A stretch of 64,000 bases of DNA from DATAAP01 sp041690495 (GCA_041690495.1 JAWLHE010000004.1:62001-126000); one strand, 5' to 3'; positions 8,300 through 18,800 are shown, counted from the first letter of the stretch. A program made the numbers and translations. The notes: generated by a model from the sequence alone, not told the origin.

Positions 8300-10132
8300 T
8301 CAATCCAGCTTCTCCAGCTCGTCGATGAGCGCAGCAACAACGTCGAGCCCGCCGCGCCAGAACGCCGGATCCGCCGCGTTCAATCCGAACGGCGCCAGCA
8401 GTTCGCGATGACGCTTCGTTCCGCCGGCGCGCAACAGTTCGAGATATTTCTCCGCGAATCCGGCCGGCGCCTGCATATAGGCGGCATAGAGCGAATTCAC
8501 CAGGCAGTCGCCGAACGCGTACGCATAGACGTAGAACGGCGAGTGAATGAAATGGGGAATGTAAGACCAGTAGAATCGGTACTCGTCGTCGAAGCGCAAT
8601 GCCGGCCCCAGGCTCTCGCGCTGGATGTCGAGCCAGATCTCGCCGATGCGGTCGACGGTCAACTCGCCCTTGCGGCGCTCCTCATGGATGCGGCGCTCGA
8701 ACTCGACGAAGGCGATCTGGCGGACGACCGTGTTGAGCATGTCCTCGACCTTGCCGGCCAGCATCGCCTTGCGCCGTTTCGGGTCGCGTTCGGCCTGCAG
8801 CACCGCCCGGAAGGTCAGCATTTCGCCGAATACCGACGCGGTCTCGGCAAGGGTCAGCGGCGTATCGGCGAGGAGGTGGCCCTGCACGCCGGCCAGAACC
8901 TGGTGCACGCCGTGGCCGAGCTCGTGGGCAAGCGTCATGACGTCGCGCGTCTTGCCCTGGTAGTTCACCAGCAGATACGGGTGCACCGACGGCACGGTCG
9001 GGTGCGCAAAGGCGCCCGGCGCCTTGCCGGGCCGCACCGCCGCGTCGATCCAGTTGCGCTCGAAGAACTTGCGACCGATGCTCGCCAGCTCGGGCGAGAA
9101 CGCCGCATAGGCGCTGAGAACCGTCTCGCTCGCTTTCGGCCACGCGATCGTCTCCTCGTCGGCATCGGGCAGCGGCGCGTTACGGTCCCAGTAGTCGAGC
9201 GTCTCGACGCCGAACCATCTGGCTTTCATCGCGTAGTAGCGGTGCGAAAGGCGCGGGAACGCCTCGCGGACCGAAGCGATCAGCGCCTCGACGACCTCAT
9301 CCTCGACCCGGTTGGAGAGATTGCGGGCCGAGATCGGCTTCGCATAGTGGCGCCACTTGTCGTCGATCTCCTTATCCTTCGCGAGCGTGTTGGTCACCAG
9401 CGCGAAAACGCGGGCATTGTCGCCGAGCACCTTGCCGATCGACTTCGCCGCCGCCTTGCGGATCGCCGGATCGCGCTCGGAGAGAAGATGCAGCGCCTCG
9501 GCGCTGGTCAGGTCCTTGCCGTTCACCGGAAAGCGCAGGGCCGCAATGCTCTCGTCGAACAGGCGCACCCAGGCGCCCCGCCCGGCCACGTACTTCTCGT
9601 ACAGCAGCCGCTCCATCTCGTCGGAGAGCTGGTGCGGCCGGAAGGCACGCAGGTCCCGCAGCCACGGTCCGTAGCGGCGCAGCGCCGGAGCCTGCAGCTT
9701 GCGGGCGAGGTCGGCATCGTCGAGCCGGTTCAGCTCGAGGGTGAAGAACAGGATCTGGGTCGAGATCGCATTGACCCGCTCCTGCATGGTCTGGAAGAAC
9801 TTGGCGATCAGCGGATCACTCTGGTTGCCGGCATAGGTCAGTTCGGCGAAGCTCATGATCCGGCCAAGCCGCTCCTCGATCCGCTCGTAGGTCGCCACCG
9901 CCTCGCCCAGCGCCGCGCCATCGAGGGCCGAAAGCCGGTTGAAATAGCGGTCCCGGAACGCCTTGGCCTCGCGGTCGGCCGTGCTCAGATCGGTTTCGAT
10001 CTGCGGGTCGTCGCGATCTTTGTAGAGGTCGTTAAGGTCCCAGGCCGGCAGCGCGCCGACCGGGCCCGGTTCGGGCGTGCATTCAAGGACGGTGGCCGCG
10101 GCGATGCCGCGGCCATAGAGCGGCGATGACAT
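8300..10132 (-). CDS. pepF: M3-family oligoendopeptidase F
   Basis: Cytoplasmic zinc metallopeptidase that degrades short peptides, 610 residues (typical for PepF). The zinc motif HELGH sits in MTLAHELGHGVHQVLAG, and the downstream glutamate ligand region is TLAETASVFGEMLTF. The N-terminal PepF domain (residues about 30-200) includes DLNDLYKDRDDPQIETDL. The C-terminal segment YWSYIPHFIHSPFYVYAYAFG is the conserved M3B substrate pocket. The gene is monocistronic and divergent from the acyl-CoA ligase; only about 110 nt separate the two start codons. Confidence 0.95.
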   Translation of the reverse strand: MSSPLYGRGIAAATVLECTPEPGPVGALPAWDLNDLYKDRDDPQIETDLSTADREAKAFRDRYFNRLSALDGAALGEAVATYERIEERLGRIMSFAELTYAGNQSDPLIAKFFQTMQERVNAISTQILFFTLELNRLDDADLARKLQAPALRRYGPWLRDLRAFRPHQLSDEMERLLYEKYVAGRGAWVRLFDESIAALRFPVNGKDLTSAEALHLLSERDPAIRKAAAKSIGKVLGDNARVFALVTNTLAKDKEIDDKWRHYAKPISARNLSNRVEDEVVEALIASVREAFPRLSHRYYAMKARWFGVETLDYWDRNAPLPDADEETIAWPKASETVLSAYAAFSPELASIGRKFFERNWIDAAVRPGKAPGAFAHPTVPSVHPYLLVNYQGKTRDVMTLAHELGHGVHQVLAGVQGHLLADTPLTLAETASVFGEMLTFRAVLQAERDPKRRKAMLAGKVEDMLNTVVRQIAFVEFERRIHEERRKGELTVDRIGEIWLDIQRESLGPALRFDDEYRFYWSYIPHFIHSPFYVYAYAFGDCLVNSLYAAYMQAPAGFAEKYLELLRAGGTKRHRELLAPFGLNAADPAFWRGGLDVVAALIDELEKLD

Positions 10133-10242
10133 TGAGCTTAACTCCTGAAGATGCCTACCGATATAAGTGTCTAAATCGCGAACGCCAAGTTCCGGGCCGG
10201 ATCCCCGGTCGGTTTGCCGATAATAAACGAGGAAAACGGCCG

Positions 10243-12030
10243 ATGGATTACCGGGCCTGCCCCAATCTCGTGCGGATGCTGCTCGACCGAGCGGGTGAAC
10301 TCGGCGACAAGCCGGCGCTGTGGGCGAAGCGTCACCACGACTGGATCCCGCTCAGCTATGGCGAGCTTGGCCGGAAGATCCGGCGGCTGGCCCGCAGCCT
10401 GCGGGCCCTCGGTATCGGACCCGGCGACCGCGTCGGCCTGGTCGCCGAGAACCGGCCGGAATGGATCATCGCCGACTACGCGATCATGGCCACGGGTGCG
10501 ATCACGGTGCCGGCCTACACCACCAATACGGTCGCCGACCACCATCACATTTTTGGCAACGCCGGCGTCAAGGGCGTGATCGCCTCGACCAAGGCGCTCG
10601 CGGACCGCGCCCTGCGTGCGGCACGCGAGACGCCGGGCTGCGAATTCCTGATTGCGATCGAGCCGCCCGAGGTGGCGCAGCATGTCGGCGTCTCGATCAT
10701 TTCCTGGAACGACGCGCTGGCGCGGGGCGACGCAGCACCGGACGACATTGCCACCACGGTCGCAGGACTAGGCCGCACCGACCTTGCCTGTATCATCCAC
10801 ACCTCTGGCACCGGCGGCCTGCCCAAGGGCGTCGCCCTCAGTCACGGTGCCATTTTGTCGAACTGCCTCGGCGCCTACGACCTGCTGGTCGAGCTCGGAC
10901 TCAGCGACGAGACGTTTCTGTCGTTCCTGCCGCTGTCGCATTCCTACGAGCACACTTGTATCGGCGCCTTCGCGCTATCGATCGGCGCGCAAGTGTATTT
11001 CGCCGAGAGCGCCGAGGCGCTGCCGCGCAACATGGCGGAGACGAAGCCGACGATCATGACAGCGGTGCCGCGCCTCTACGAGACCATGCACCAGCGCATC
11101 CTGTCCGGCCTCAAGCGCGAAAAGCCGCTGAAGGCGAAGCTGTTCATGAGAACGGTGGAGCTCGGACGCAGGCGCTACGAGGACCCGCGATCGCTGACCC
11201 TGCTCGACCGGCTTGTCGATCGTGTCCTGGGCATCCTCGTCCGCAGGAAAATACAGGCGCGGTTCGGCGGTCGGCTCAAGGCGTTCGTCTCGGGCGGCGC
11301 TCCTCTCAATTACGACATCGGCATGTTCTTCACCGCCCTCGGCTTGCGGCTTCTGCAAGGCTATGGCCAGACCGAATCGGCCCCCGTCGTCGCCTGTAAC
11401 CGGCCGTGCGCCATCAAGATGGACACCGTCGGGCCCCCGCTGACAGACGTTGAAGTTCGTATCGCCGAGGATGGCGAGGTGCTGGTGCGAGGCGAGCTGG
11501 TGATGTCGGGGTACTGGAACGAACCGGAGGCGACGGCGAACACGGTGCGCGACGGCTGGCTGTACACCGGCGATATCGGTCTGATCGACAAGGACGGCTA
11601 CATCAAGATCACCGATCGCAAGAAGGACTTCATCAAGAACTCCGGCGGCGACATGATTGCGCCGGCGCGCATCGAGGGCCTGCTCGCGATCCAGCCCGAG
11701 ATCGCCCAGGCGATGGTGTACGGCGACCGCCGTCCGTATCTCGTCGCGGTCATCGTGCCGCACAACGAAGCGATCGAGGCGGCGGCAAGAATCTCGGGCG
11801 GTTCTGCCGATCTTGCGGCCATGGGCGACAACAAGGCGCTTCGCGGCGCCGTTGAGAAGGCAATCGAGCGCGTCACCTCCCAGCTCGCCAGCCACGAGCG
11901 CATCCGCCGCTTCATCCTCGCGCGCGAGCCCTTCTCGATTGCCAACGAACAGATGACGCCGACTCTGAAGGTGCGCCGCCACAAGGTCCGCGAGGCGTAT
12001 GGCGAGCAGCTGGAGAGGCTGTACCAGTAA
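10243..12030 (+). CDS. AMP-binding long-chain acyl-CoA ligase (FadD15-like)
   Basis: ATP-dependent acyl-CoA synthetase of the ANL superfamily, 595 residues. The AMP-binding signature is IIHTSGTGGLPKGVALSH; the acyl-AMP site reads GYGQTES, and the hinge region is YTGDIGLIDKDGYIKITDRKKD. It ends with the C-terminal lid domain. Motifs such as FLPLSHSYEH and MTAVPRLYE resemble long-chain ligases. The frame opens at 10126, but the ATG at 10243 follows a good ribosome site (GAGGAAAA) and begins the normal N-terminus MDYRACPNLVRMLLDRAG. Substrate length cannot be fixed from sequence. Confidence 0.92.
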   Translation: MDYRACPNLVRMLLDRAGELGDKPALWAKRHHDWIPLSYGELGRKIRRLARSLRALGIGPGDRVGLVAENRPEWIIADYAIMATGAITVPAYTTNTVADHHHIFGNAGVKGVIASTKALADRALRAARETPGCEFLIAIEPPEVAQHVGVSIISWNDALARGDAAPDDIATTVAGLGRTDLACIIHTSGTGGLPKGVALSHGAILSNCLGAYDLLVELGLSDETFLSFLPLSHSYEHTCIGAFALSIGAQVYFAESAEALPRNMAETKPTIMTAVPRLYETMHQRILSGLKREKPLKAKLFMRTVELGRRRYEDPRSLTLLDRLVDRVLGILVRRKIQARFGGRLKAFVSGGAPLNYDIGMFFTALGLRLLQGYGQTESAPVVACNRPCAIKMDTVGPPLTDVEVRIAEDGEVLVRGELVMSGYWNEPEATANTVRDGWLYTGDIGLIDKDGYIKITDRKKDFIKNSGGDMIAPARIEGLLAIQPEIAQAMVYGDRRPYLVAVIVPHNEAIEAAARISGGSADLAAMGDNKALRGAVEKAIERVTSQLASHERIRRFILAREPFSIANEQMTPTLKVRRHKVREAYGEQLERLYQ

Positions 12031-12072
12031 GCTTCTGGGAACTCTATCTGCCGTCACACCGCAGCTCTAATC

Positions 12073-12110
12073 CGCCTCACCTTTCGACAAGCTCAGGATT
12101 AGGCCCGAGG
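12073..12110. repeat. Single REP-like element of the CTTCGACAAGCTCAGG type
   Basis: Short intergenic element containing CTTTCGACAAGCTCAGGAT between the acyl-CoA ligase and the epimerase. The same core recurs, sometimes as inverted pairs, near 41230-41292 and 44987-45075. It is a common alphaproteobacterial intergenic repeat family. This copy is alone and degenerate. Confidence 0.6.
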
Positions 12111-12138
12111 GAGAGACCGCAATGGCGGAATGGCCGCC

Positions 12139-13116
12139 TCACACCCCGTGGTATTTCCGGTACCAGTCGACGAAGCGCGGGATGCCGATGTCGATCGCGG
12201 TGCGCGGCTGGAAGCCGAGATCGCGGCTGGCGGCCGCAATGTCGGCATAGGTCTCCTTGACGTCGCCGGGCTGCAGGTCGTCGAACTCGATGATCGCCAT
12301 GCGGTTGGTCGCGCGCTCGATCAGCTCGATGAAACGCATCAGCTTCTCGGCGCGATGGTTGCCAAGATTGTAGCGGCGGTGCGGCGCCTCGACGTCGCCC
12401 GGCGGCGGCCGGTCCAGCGCCGCCATCACGCCGGCGACGATGTCGTCGACATAGGTGAAGTCGCGCATCATGTCGCCATGGTTGAACACCTTGATCGGCT
12501 TCCCCTCGAGGATCGCCTTGGTGAAGATGTAGGCCGACATGTCAGGACGCCCCCACGGCCCGTAGACCGTGAAGAAGCGCAGGCCCGTCGCCGGCAGCCG
12601 GTAGAGGTGGCTGTAGCAGTGGCTCATCAGCTCGTCCGCCGCCTTGGTCGCGGCGTAGAGCGAGACCGGCTGGTCGACCTTGTCGTCGACCGAGAACGGC
12701 AGCTTCTTGTTGCCGCCATAGACGGACGAAGACGAGGCGTAAACAAGATGCCGAAGCCCTGCGTGGCGGCGGCACGCCTCGAGCACGTTGAAATGCCCGA
12801 CGATGTTGGCCTCGATATAGGCCTGCGGATTGGTCAGCGAGTAGCGTACGCCAGCCTGGGCGGCGAGATGGACGACGCGGTCTATCCCCTCCGCGCCCGC
12901 CAGCAGCTCGGCGACGGCGCCAGGTGCCGCGATATCGCGCTTCTCGAAGCGAAAGCCCTTGTGCCGAGCGAGCTGCGCTAGCCGCCCCTCCTTCAGCCGA
13001 ACGTCATAATAGGGATTCAGATTGTCGAGGCCGACCACGTGCTCGCCGCGGGCCAGCAGCGCCTCGGCGAGGTGGTAGCCGATGAAGCCGGCCGCGCCGG
13101 TGATGAGGACGGTCAT
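12139..13116 (-). CDS. NAD-dependent epimerase, UDP-glucuronate 4-epimerase-like
   Basis: Extended-SDR sugar-nucleotide enzyme, 325 residues. The NAD-binding motif is TGAAGFIGYHLAEALL near the N-terminus; the active site includes YASSSSVYGGN and the YxxxK pair in SLYAATKAADEL. The segments GLDNLNPYYDVRLKEGRL and FTVYGPWGRPDM are hallmarks of UDP-glucuronate 4-epimerases (CapI/LpsL type), which supply UDP-galacturonate for cell-surface polysaccharide. No glycosyltransferase gene is adjacent, so the pathway use is inferred. It is divergent from the trp leader, with about 145 nt between start codons. Confidence 0.88.
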   Translation of the reverse strand: MTVLITGAAGFIGYHLAEALLARGEHVVGLDNLNPYYDVRLKEGRLAQLARHKGFRFEKRDIAAPGAVAELLAGAEGIDRVVHLAAQAGVRYSLTNPQAYIEANIVGHFNVLEACRRHAGLRHLVYASSSSVYGGNKKLPFSVDDKVDQPVSLYAATKAADELMSHCYSHLYRLPATGLRFFTVYGPWGRPDMSAYIFTKAILEGKPIKVFNHGDMMRDFTYVDDIVAGVMAALDRPPPGDVEAPHRRYNLGNHRAEKLMRFIELIERATNRMAIIEFDDLQPGDVKETYADIAAASRDLGFQPRTAIDIGIPRFVDWYRKYHGV

Positions 13117-13180
13117 GCGGTGATATGGATACGCCGGGGTGGTGAGAAAACCGTAAAGGCCGCCGTCTTTTAACCCGATC

Positions 13181-13234
13181 CGCCGGGGAAATCACCCCCG
13201 GCGTATGCAACTGCCGGCCGCCTTGCAGGCCGGC
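13181..13234. promoter_or_regulatory. Two strong inverted repeats between epimerase and trp leader
   Basis: Two perfect hairpin-forming repeats lie in the divergent intergenic region. At 13181-13203 an 8-bp arm CGCCGGGG pairs with CCCCGGCG around a 7-nt spacer. At 13213-13234 the 7-bp arm GCCGGCC pairs with GGCCGGC around an 8-nt spacer. They sit about 30-80 nt upstream of the trpL start codon. They could be operators for either divergent gene or act in the 5' leader RNA; nothing in the sequence decides between these. Confidence 0.45.
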
Positions 13235-13261
13235 GCCCGACCTGATAGCGTGCCTGCCATC

Positions 13262-13333
13262 ATGAAACGGAGCCGCGCCGCACTCACCCTTGCCCGCGCG
13301 CAGAGCCAGTCGGTCCGCTGGTTCTGGTGGTGA
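13262..13333 (+). CDS. trpL: trp operon leader peptide with three Trp codons near its end
   Basis: Short ORF of 23 codons whose last five residues are W-F-W-W preceded by R (RWFWW, then TGA), so three of the last four codons are Trp. It lies 138 nt upstream of the trpE(G) start. Such tandem Trp codons immediately before the stop are the diagnostic of ribosome-mediated transcription attenuation, as known for trpE(G) in Rhizobium-type alphaproteobacteria. The stop codon falls in a hairpin stem (13328-13344). It is too short for ordinary gene callers. The peptide has no other expected function. Confidence 0.93.
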   Translation: MKRSRAALTLARAQSQSVRWFWW

Positions 13334-13471
13334 CCCCGTCACCATAAGATCCCTTTCCATTTTCCGTCCGCATTAGCTCGTCGTCCCGTCAAGTCCGGCC
13401 ACTGACCGGTCTTGCCGCGCGGCGTCCGTTTCACCCGGATCGCGCAGGCGATCCGCGACCGAGGACCGACC
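13328..13471 (+). promoter_or_regulatory. Putative trp attenuator region
   Basis: Leader RNA between trpL and trpE(G). At 13328-13344 a 7-bp stem (TGGTGAC/GTCACCA, loop CCC) includes the trpL stop codon and would be disrupted by a ribosome stalled on the Trp codons. At about 13391-13413 AAG-T-CCGG pairs with CCGG-T-CTT around a 7-nt loop, next to the palindrome GCCGCGCGGC. GTCGGTCC inside trpL (13310 region) can also pair with GGACCGAC just before the trpE start, a possible alternative fold. I could not identify a terminator with an obvious U tract, so the exact switch is unresolved. Confidence 0.6.
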
Positions 13472-15652
13472 ATGCTCGAACGCTTCTCCACGCCGACCGG
13501 CATCCATGTCTCCCGCCGCACGCGCGCCCTCGACCCCGCCACGGCACTCGAAGGTTTCGCCGAACGGCTCGACGGTGCACGCGGTGCGCTGTTCTCTTCC
13601 GGCATCGACTATCCCGGGCGGTACTCGCGCTGGGAGTTTGGCTTTGTCGATCCGCCGCTGGAGATCATCGGCCGAGAGCGGCGGCTGGTCGTGCGGGCGC
13701 TGAACCCGCGCGGCGTTCGCCTGCTGTCGATCCTGGCCCCGACCATCGCCGACGCAGCCGAGATCCAGACCATCACCAGCGAGGCGCGCACCCTCACCCT
13801 TGACATCATGCTGCCTGACGTTGCCGGCTTCGCCGAGGAGGAGCGCAGCCTGCAGCCGTCGCTGCTATCGCCGCTGCGCCGTCTGGTGGCGGAGTTCGCC
13901 GGCTTCGGCGACCGTGCCCTCGGCCTTTACGGCGCGTTCGGCCACGACCTGCTGTTCCAGTTCGACCCGATGCCGCTCCGCCTCGCCCGCCCGCCGGAGC
14001 AGAAGGAGATCCATCTCTACCTCCCCGACAGCGTCTTTGTCGTCGACCGCCGCAAGGAGCAGGCGTTCCGCCACGACTACGAGTTCGAGCGCGGCGCCGC
14101 CACGACGCGCGGCGCGAAACGGAAGCCATACGCGCCTCTGAAGCTCCGATACCAGGAGCGGACGTCGCCGCCGGAGGTCACGTCGGATCACACGCCCCAG
14201 GGGTATGCAGCACTGGTCGACGCCGCGCGCGAGCGCATGCGCGTCGGCGACGTGTTCGAGGTGGTGCTGAGCCGACGCTTTTTTGCCGCCTATGGCGGAA
14301 CTCCGTCGGCGCTGTACCGGAAGATGTGCGCCGTCAACCCGAGCCCGTACGAGTTCCTGGTCCAGTTCGGCGACGAGCAGCTCGTCGGTACCTCGCCCGA
14401 GATGTTCGTGCGCGTCGAGGGCGACCGCGTCGAATCCTGTCCGATCGCCGGCACCGCGCGACGCGGCGGCGGCGCCATGGAGGACGCGGCGAAGCTCAAG
14501 GCGCTGATCAACTCCGAGAAGGACGAGGTCGAGCTGACGATGTGCACCGATGTCGACCGCAACGACAAGGCGCGCATCTGCCTGCCCGGCTCGGTGCGCC
14601 TGCTGGCGCGGCGCCAGATCGAGACCTATGCCGGGCTGTTCCACACCGTCGATCACGTGGAGGGGCGCCTGCGGCCCGGCATGACCGGCATCGACGCGTT
14701 TCTGTCGCATATGTGGGCTGTGACCCTGACCGGCGCCCCCAAGCGCAAGGCGGCCGAGATCATCGAGGAGCTCGAGACCAGCCCGCGCCGCTGGTATGGC
14801 GGCGCCGTCGGGGCCTTCCTGCTCAATGGCGATGTCAACACCGGCATCACCATCCGCACGGTCCATCTCGAAGCCGGTCGCATCACCTACCGCACCGGCG
14901 CGACGCTGGTCTGGGATTCGGTCGGCAGCGAGGAGGACCAGGAGACGCGCACCAAGGCGACAGCGCTTTTCCGCATCCTCGGGGCGGAAAAGCCGGTGCC
15001 TGCTGCCGCTGCATACGCGGCAACCGGCTCAGGCAAGCGCGTCGTGCTGATCGACAACGAGGATTCCTTCGTCCACACCCTCGCCGACTATTTCCGGCAG
15101 ACTGGTGCCGAGGTCGCGACCTACCGGCACGGCCTGCCGCTCGACCGTCTGCTCGCGGCGAAGCCCGACCTTGTGGTCCATTCGCCCGGTCCCGGCCGCC
15201 CCGCCGAGTTCGGCGTGCCGGCACTGATCCGTGCGCTCGCGGATGCCGGCGTGCCGCAATTCGGCGTGTGCCTGGGCCTGCAGGGCATGGTCGAGGCGTT
15301 CGGCGGCAGTCTCGACATCCTCGCCGAGCCGCGCCACGGCAAGACGTGGGCGATCGAGCATGACGGGGCCGGACTCTTCGCCGGCGTGCCGTCGCCGGCG
15401 CGGGTTGGCGCCTACCACTCCCTGACGGCGCGACGCGAGGACTTTCCCGATGGCGCGTTTGCGATCGTGGCGCGAAATGAGAGCGGGCTGGTGATGGCCA
15501 TTCGCCATCGGCGCCTGCCGATTGCTGCAGTGCAGTTCCACCCGGAGTCGATCCTCTCGCTCGGACATCGGGTGGGCCACGTCATCATCGCCAACGCCCT
15601 GCGCGAGCTGACGCTGCCGCGCGCGGAAACCGCCATGGCCGCGCTCGCCTGA
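13472..15652 (+). CDS. trpE(G): Anthranilate synthase, fused component I and glutamine amidotransferase
   Basis: Makes anthranilate from chorismate and glutamine, the first committed step of tryptophan synthesis, as a single 726-residue chain. The N-terminal two-thirds is TrpE: SPYEFLVQFGDEQLVGTSPE, PIAGTARRGGG, DVDRNDKARIC and MWAVTLTGAPKRKAAEIIEELE. The C-terminal third (from about residue 525) is a class I amidotransferase: VVLIDNEDSFVHTLADYF, HSPGPGRP, nucleophile in FGVCLGLQGM and AVQFHPESIL. Fusion is usual in Rhizobiales and some Rhodospirillales. The ATG at 13472 follows GAGGA with 6-nt spacing; the frame is open to 13412. trpL upstream points to attenuation. No other trp gene follows. 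Confidence 0.97.
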   Translation: MLERFSTPTGIHVSRRTRALDPATALEGFAERLDGARGALFSSGIDYPGRYSRWEFGFVDPPLEIIGRERRLVVRALNPRGVRLLSILAPTIADAAEIQTITSEARTLTLDIMLPDVAGFAEEERSLQPSLLSPLRRLVAEFAGFGDRALGLYGAFGHDLLFQFDPMPLRLARPPEQKEIHLYLPDSVFVVDRRKEQAFRHDYEFERGAATTRGAKRKPYAPLKLRYQERTSPPEVTSDHTPQGYAALVDAARERMRVGDVFEVVLSRRFFAAYGGTPSALYRKMCAVNPSPYEFLVQFGDEQLVGTSPEMFVRVEGDRVESCPIAGTARRGGGAMEDAAKLKALINSEKDEVELTMCTDVDRNDKARICLPGSVRLLARRQIETYAGLFHTVDHVEGRLRPGMTGIDAFLSHMWAVTLTGAPKRKAAEIIEELETSPRRWYGGAVGAFLLNGDVNTGITIRTVHLEAGRITYRTGATLVWDSVGSEEDQETRTKATALFRILGAEKPVPAAAAYAATGSGKRVVLIDNEDSFVHTLADYFRQTGAEVATYRHGLPLDRLLAAKPDLVVHSPGPGRPAEFGVPALIRALADAGVPQFGVCLGLQGMVEAFGGSLDILAEPRHGKTWAIEHDGAGLFAGVPSPARVGAYHSLTARREDFPDGAFAIVARNESGLVMAIRHRRLPIAAVQFHPESILSLGHRVGHVIIANALRELTLPRAETAMAALA

Positions 15653-15661
15653 TCCGCAATC

Positions 15662-15700
15662 GCCGCCGGTGCCGGAAAGATGTGATCCGGCCCCGGCGGC
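15662..15700 (+). terminator. Strong hairpin after trpE(G), candidate terminator without U tract
   Basis: Immediately after the trpE(G) stop, GCCGCCGG and CCGGCGGC form an outer 8-bp stem enclosing a second CCGGA/TCCGG stem with a 9-nt loop. It is stable and well placed to end the trp transcript, but the bases after it are not T-rich, so intrinsic termination is uncertain. Confidence 0.5.
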
Positions 15701-15862
15701 ATGCAGTAATATTCGTACCCGAAGGCTGAATCGGCCGGCGGCTTATTGCTTTCCGATTATCCCTACTTCGGGTGCGATTGTTTGCCGCACGGGCCTGCAT
15801 TACGTTCTTGAGAAACAAGGATGAACCCGCCCCGAGTCGCGGGCACCGAGAGGACGGACGCC

Positions 15863-18800
15863 ATGGCGCTTGCCGCAGTCTCGCTCGACGACAAATACGC
15901 GCTTGAATCCGGCCGCATCTATCTGAGCGGTATCCAGGCGCTGGTCCGCCTGCCGATGATGCAGCGCCAGCGCGACGTCGCCGCCGGGCTCAACACCGCG
16001 GGCTTCGTTTCCGGCTATCGCGGCTCGCCGCTCGGCGGGCTCGACCAGAATCTGTGGCGGGCCAAGCGCTTCCTGCAGCGCAGCCATATCCAGTTCCAGC
16101 CCGGCACCAACGAGGACCTCGCCGCGACGATGGTCTGGGGCACGCAGCAGCTCAACCTGTTCCCCGGCGCGAAGTACGACGGCGTCTTCTCGATGTGGTA
16201 CGGCAAGGGTCCCGGCGTCGACCGCTGCGGCGACGTGTTCAAGCACGGCAACATGCACGGCACGTCGAAGCACGGCGGTGTCCTGCTGCTCGCGGGTGAC
16301 GACCATATCGGCGCCTCCTCGACCCTGCCGCACCAGTCCGAGCACGCCTTCATCTCGGCGATGATTCCGGTGCTCAACCCCGCCGGCGTGCAGGAGATCC
16401 TCGACTACGGTCTCTACGGCTGGGCGATGAGCCGCTATTCCGGCTGCTGGATCGGCTTCATCTGCACCGCCGAGACGGTCGAGTCCTCCGCTTCGGTCCA
16501 TGTCGACCCGAGCCGCGTGCCGATTGCGCTCCCCAACGATTTCGAGATGCCGCCGGGCGGGCTCGGCATCCGCTGGCCGGACCCGTGGGTGGATCAGGAA
16601 TACCGGCTGCAGCGCTACAAGGCCTATGCCGCGCTCGCCTTCGCGCGCGCCAACAAGCTCGATCGCGTCGTCATCGACAGCCCGCGCCCGCGCTTCGGCA
16701 TTGTAACCACCGGCAAATCCTATCTCGACGTCCGCCAGGCCTTCGACGATCTCGGCATCGACGAGAAGATGGCCGCGGAGATCGGCATCCGCCTCTACAA
16801 GGTCGGGATGTCGTGGCCGCTCGAGCGCGAGGGCGCCCGCCAATTCGCCGAGGGACTGGAGGAAGTCCTGGTCGTCGAGGAGAAGCGCGCGATCATCGAG
16901 AACCAGTTCAAGGAGCAGCTCTACAACTGGCGCGAGGACGTGCGCCCGCGCGTCATCGGCAAGTTCGACGACAAGGGCGAGTGGATCCTGCCGTCCTCGG
17001 GTGAGCTGACGCCGGCGATGATCGCCAAGGTGATCGCGAGCCGCATCCGCCGCTTCTGGACCTCGCCCCGGATGGAAGAGCGCATCGCGCTGATCGAGGC
17101 CAAGGAGCGCGCGATGGCCGCCAAGGCCTCGGCCTTCAAGCGCACGCCCTATTTCTGCTCCGGCTGCCCGCACAACACCTCGACCAAGGTGCCCGAGGGC
17201 AGCCGCGCGCTCGCCGGCATCGGCTGCCACTTCATGTCGGTGTGGATGGACCGCGACACCGCGACCTTCACGCATATGGGCGCCGAGGGTGTCACCTGGC
17301 TGGGCCAGGCGCCGTTCACGGAGACGAAGCACGTCTTCGCCAATCTCGGCGACGGCACCTATTTCCACTCGGGCTCGCTGGCGATCCGCGCCGCGGTCGC
17401 GGCGAAGGCCAACATCACCTACAAGATCCTCTACAACGACGCGGTCGCCATGACCGGCGGCCAGCCGATCGAGGGCACGCTGACCGTGGCCCAGATCACC
17501 CAGCAGCTCGCCGCCGAGGGCGTCAAGCGCATCGTTGTCGTCAGCGACGAACCGGACAAGTACCCGCCCAATGCGGGCTTCGCCGACGGCGTCACCCGCC
17601 ATCATCGCGACGACCTCGACAAGGTCCAGCGCGACCTGCGCGAGATCCCCGGCGTCACCGCGCTGATCTACGACCAGACCTGCGCCGCCGAGAAGCGCCG
17701 CCGCCGCAAGCGCGGTACCTTCCCCGACCCGGACAAGCGCGTGTTCATCAACGAGCTGGTCTGCGAGGGCTGCGGCGACTGCAGCGTGCAGTCGAACTGC
17801 CTCTCGGTGACGCCGGTCGAGACTGAGTTCGGGCGCAAGCGCGCCATTGACCAGTCGTCGTGCAACAAGGACTTCTCCTGCGTGAAGGGCTTCTGCCCGT
17901 CCTTCGTCACGGTTCATGGCGGCAAGGTGCGCAAGGCCAAGGCCGCAAGCGCCGATGACGGCCTGTTCGCGCGGCTGCCGGAGCCGAAGCTGCCGGCGCT
18001 CGATGGGCCCTACGGCATACTCGTCACCGGCGTCGGCGGCACCGGCGTGGTGACGATCGGCGCGCTGGTCGGCATGGCCGCGCATATCGAGGACAAGGGC
18101 TGCACCGTGCTCGACATGACAGGGCTGTCGCAGAAGGGCGGGGCGGTGCTGTCGCATATCCGCATCGCTAGGACGCCCGAGGAGATCCACGCGGTGCGCG
18201 TCGCCGCCGGCGAAGCCAACGCGCTGATCGGCTGCGACCTCGTCGTCGCCGCCGCCGTCGAGGCGACCAGCCGCGTGCGCGCCGGGCTGACGCGCGCCGT
18301 GGTCAACAGCCACGAGACCACGGTCGGCGATTTCACCCGCAAGCCCGACCTGCAGTTCCCGACCTCGGAGCTGCGCCAGTCGATCGTCGAAGCCGCGGGT
18401 GCCGATGCGACCGAATTCCTGGACGCCACCGGCCTCGCCACCGCCCTGATGGGCGATTCCATCGCTACCAACATGTTCATGCTCGGCTATGCCTGGCAGA
18501 AAGGCATGGTCCCGGTGTCGCGCGAGGCGATCGAGCGTGCCATCGAGCTCAACCAGGTTGCGGTCGAGGCCAATAAGCGCTCGTTCAACTGGGGCCGCGC
18601 CGCGGCCGTGGACCTCGCCGCTGTCGAGCGCGCCGCCCGTCCTTCTGTACCCGTGCCGCTGCGCAAACTGTCGAAGACGCTCGACGAGGTCATCGCGCGC
18701 CGGGTCGAGTTCCTTACCGCCTACCAGAACGCCGCCTACGCGAAGCATTACGAGGACCTCGTCCGCAAGGTGCAGGCGACCGAAGCAGAGCGCACGCCGG

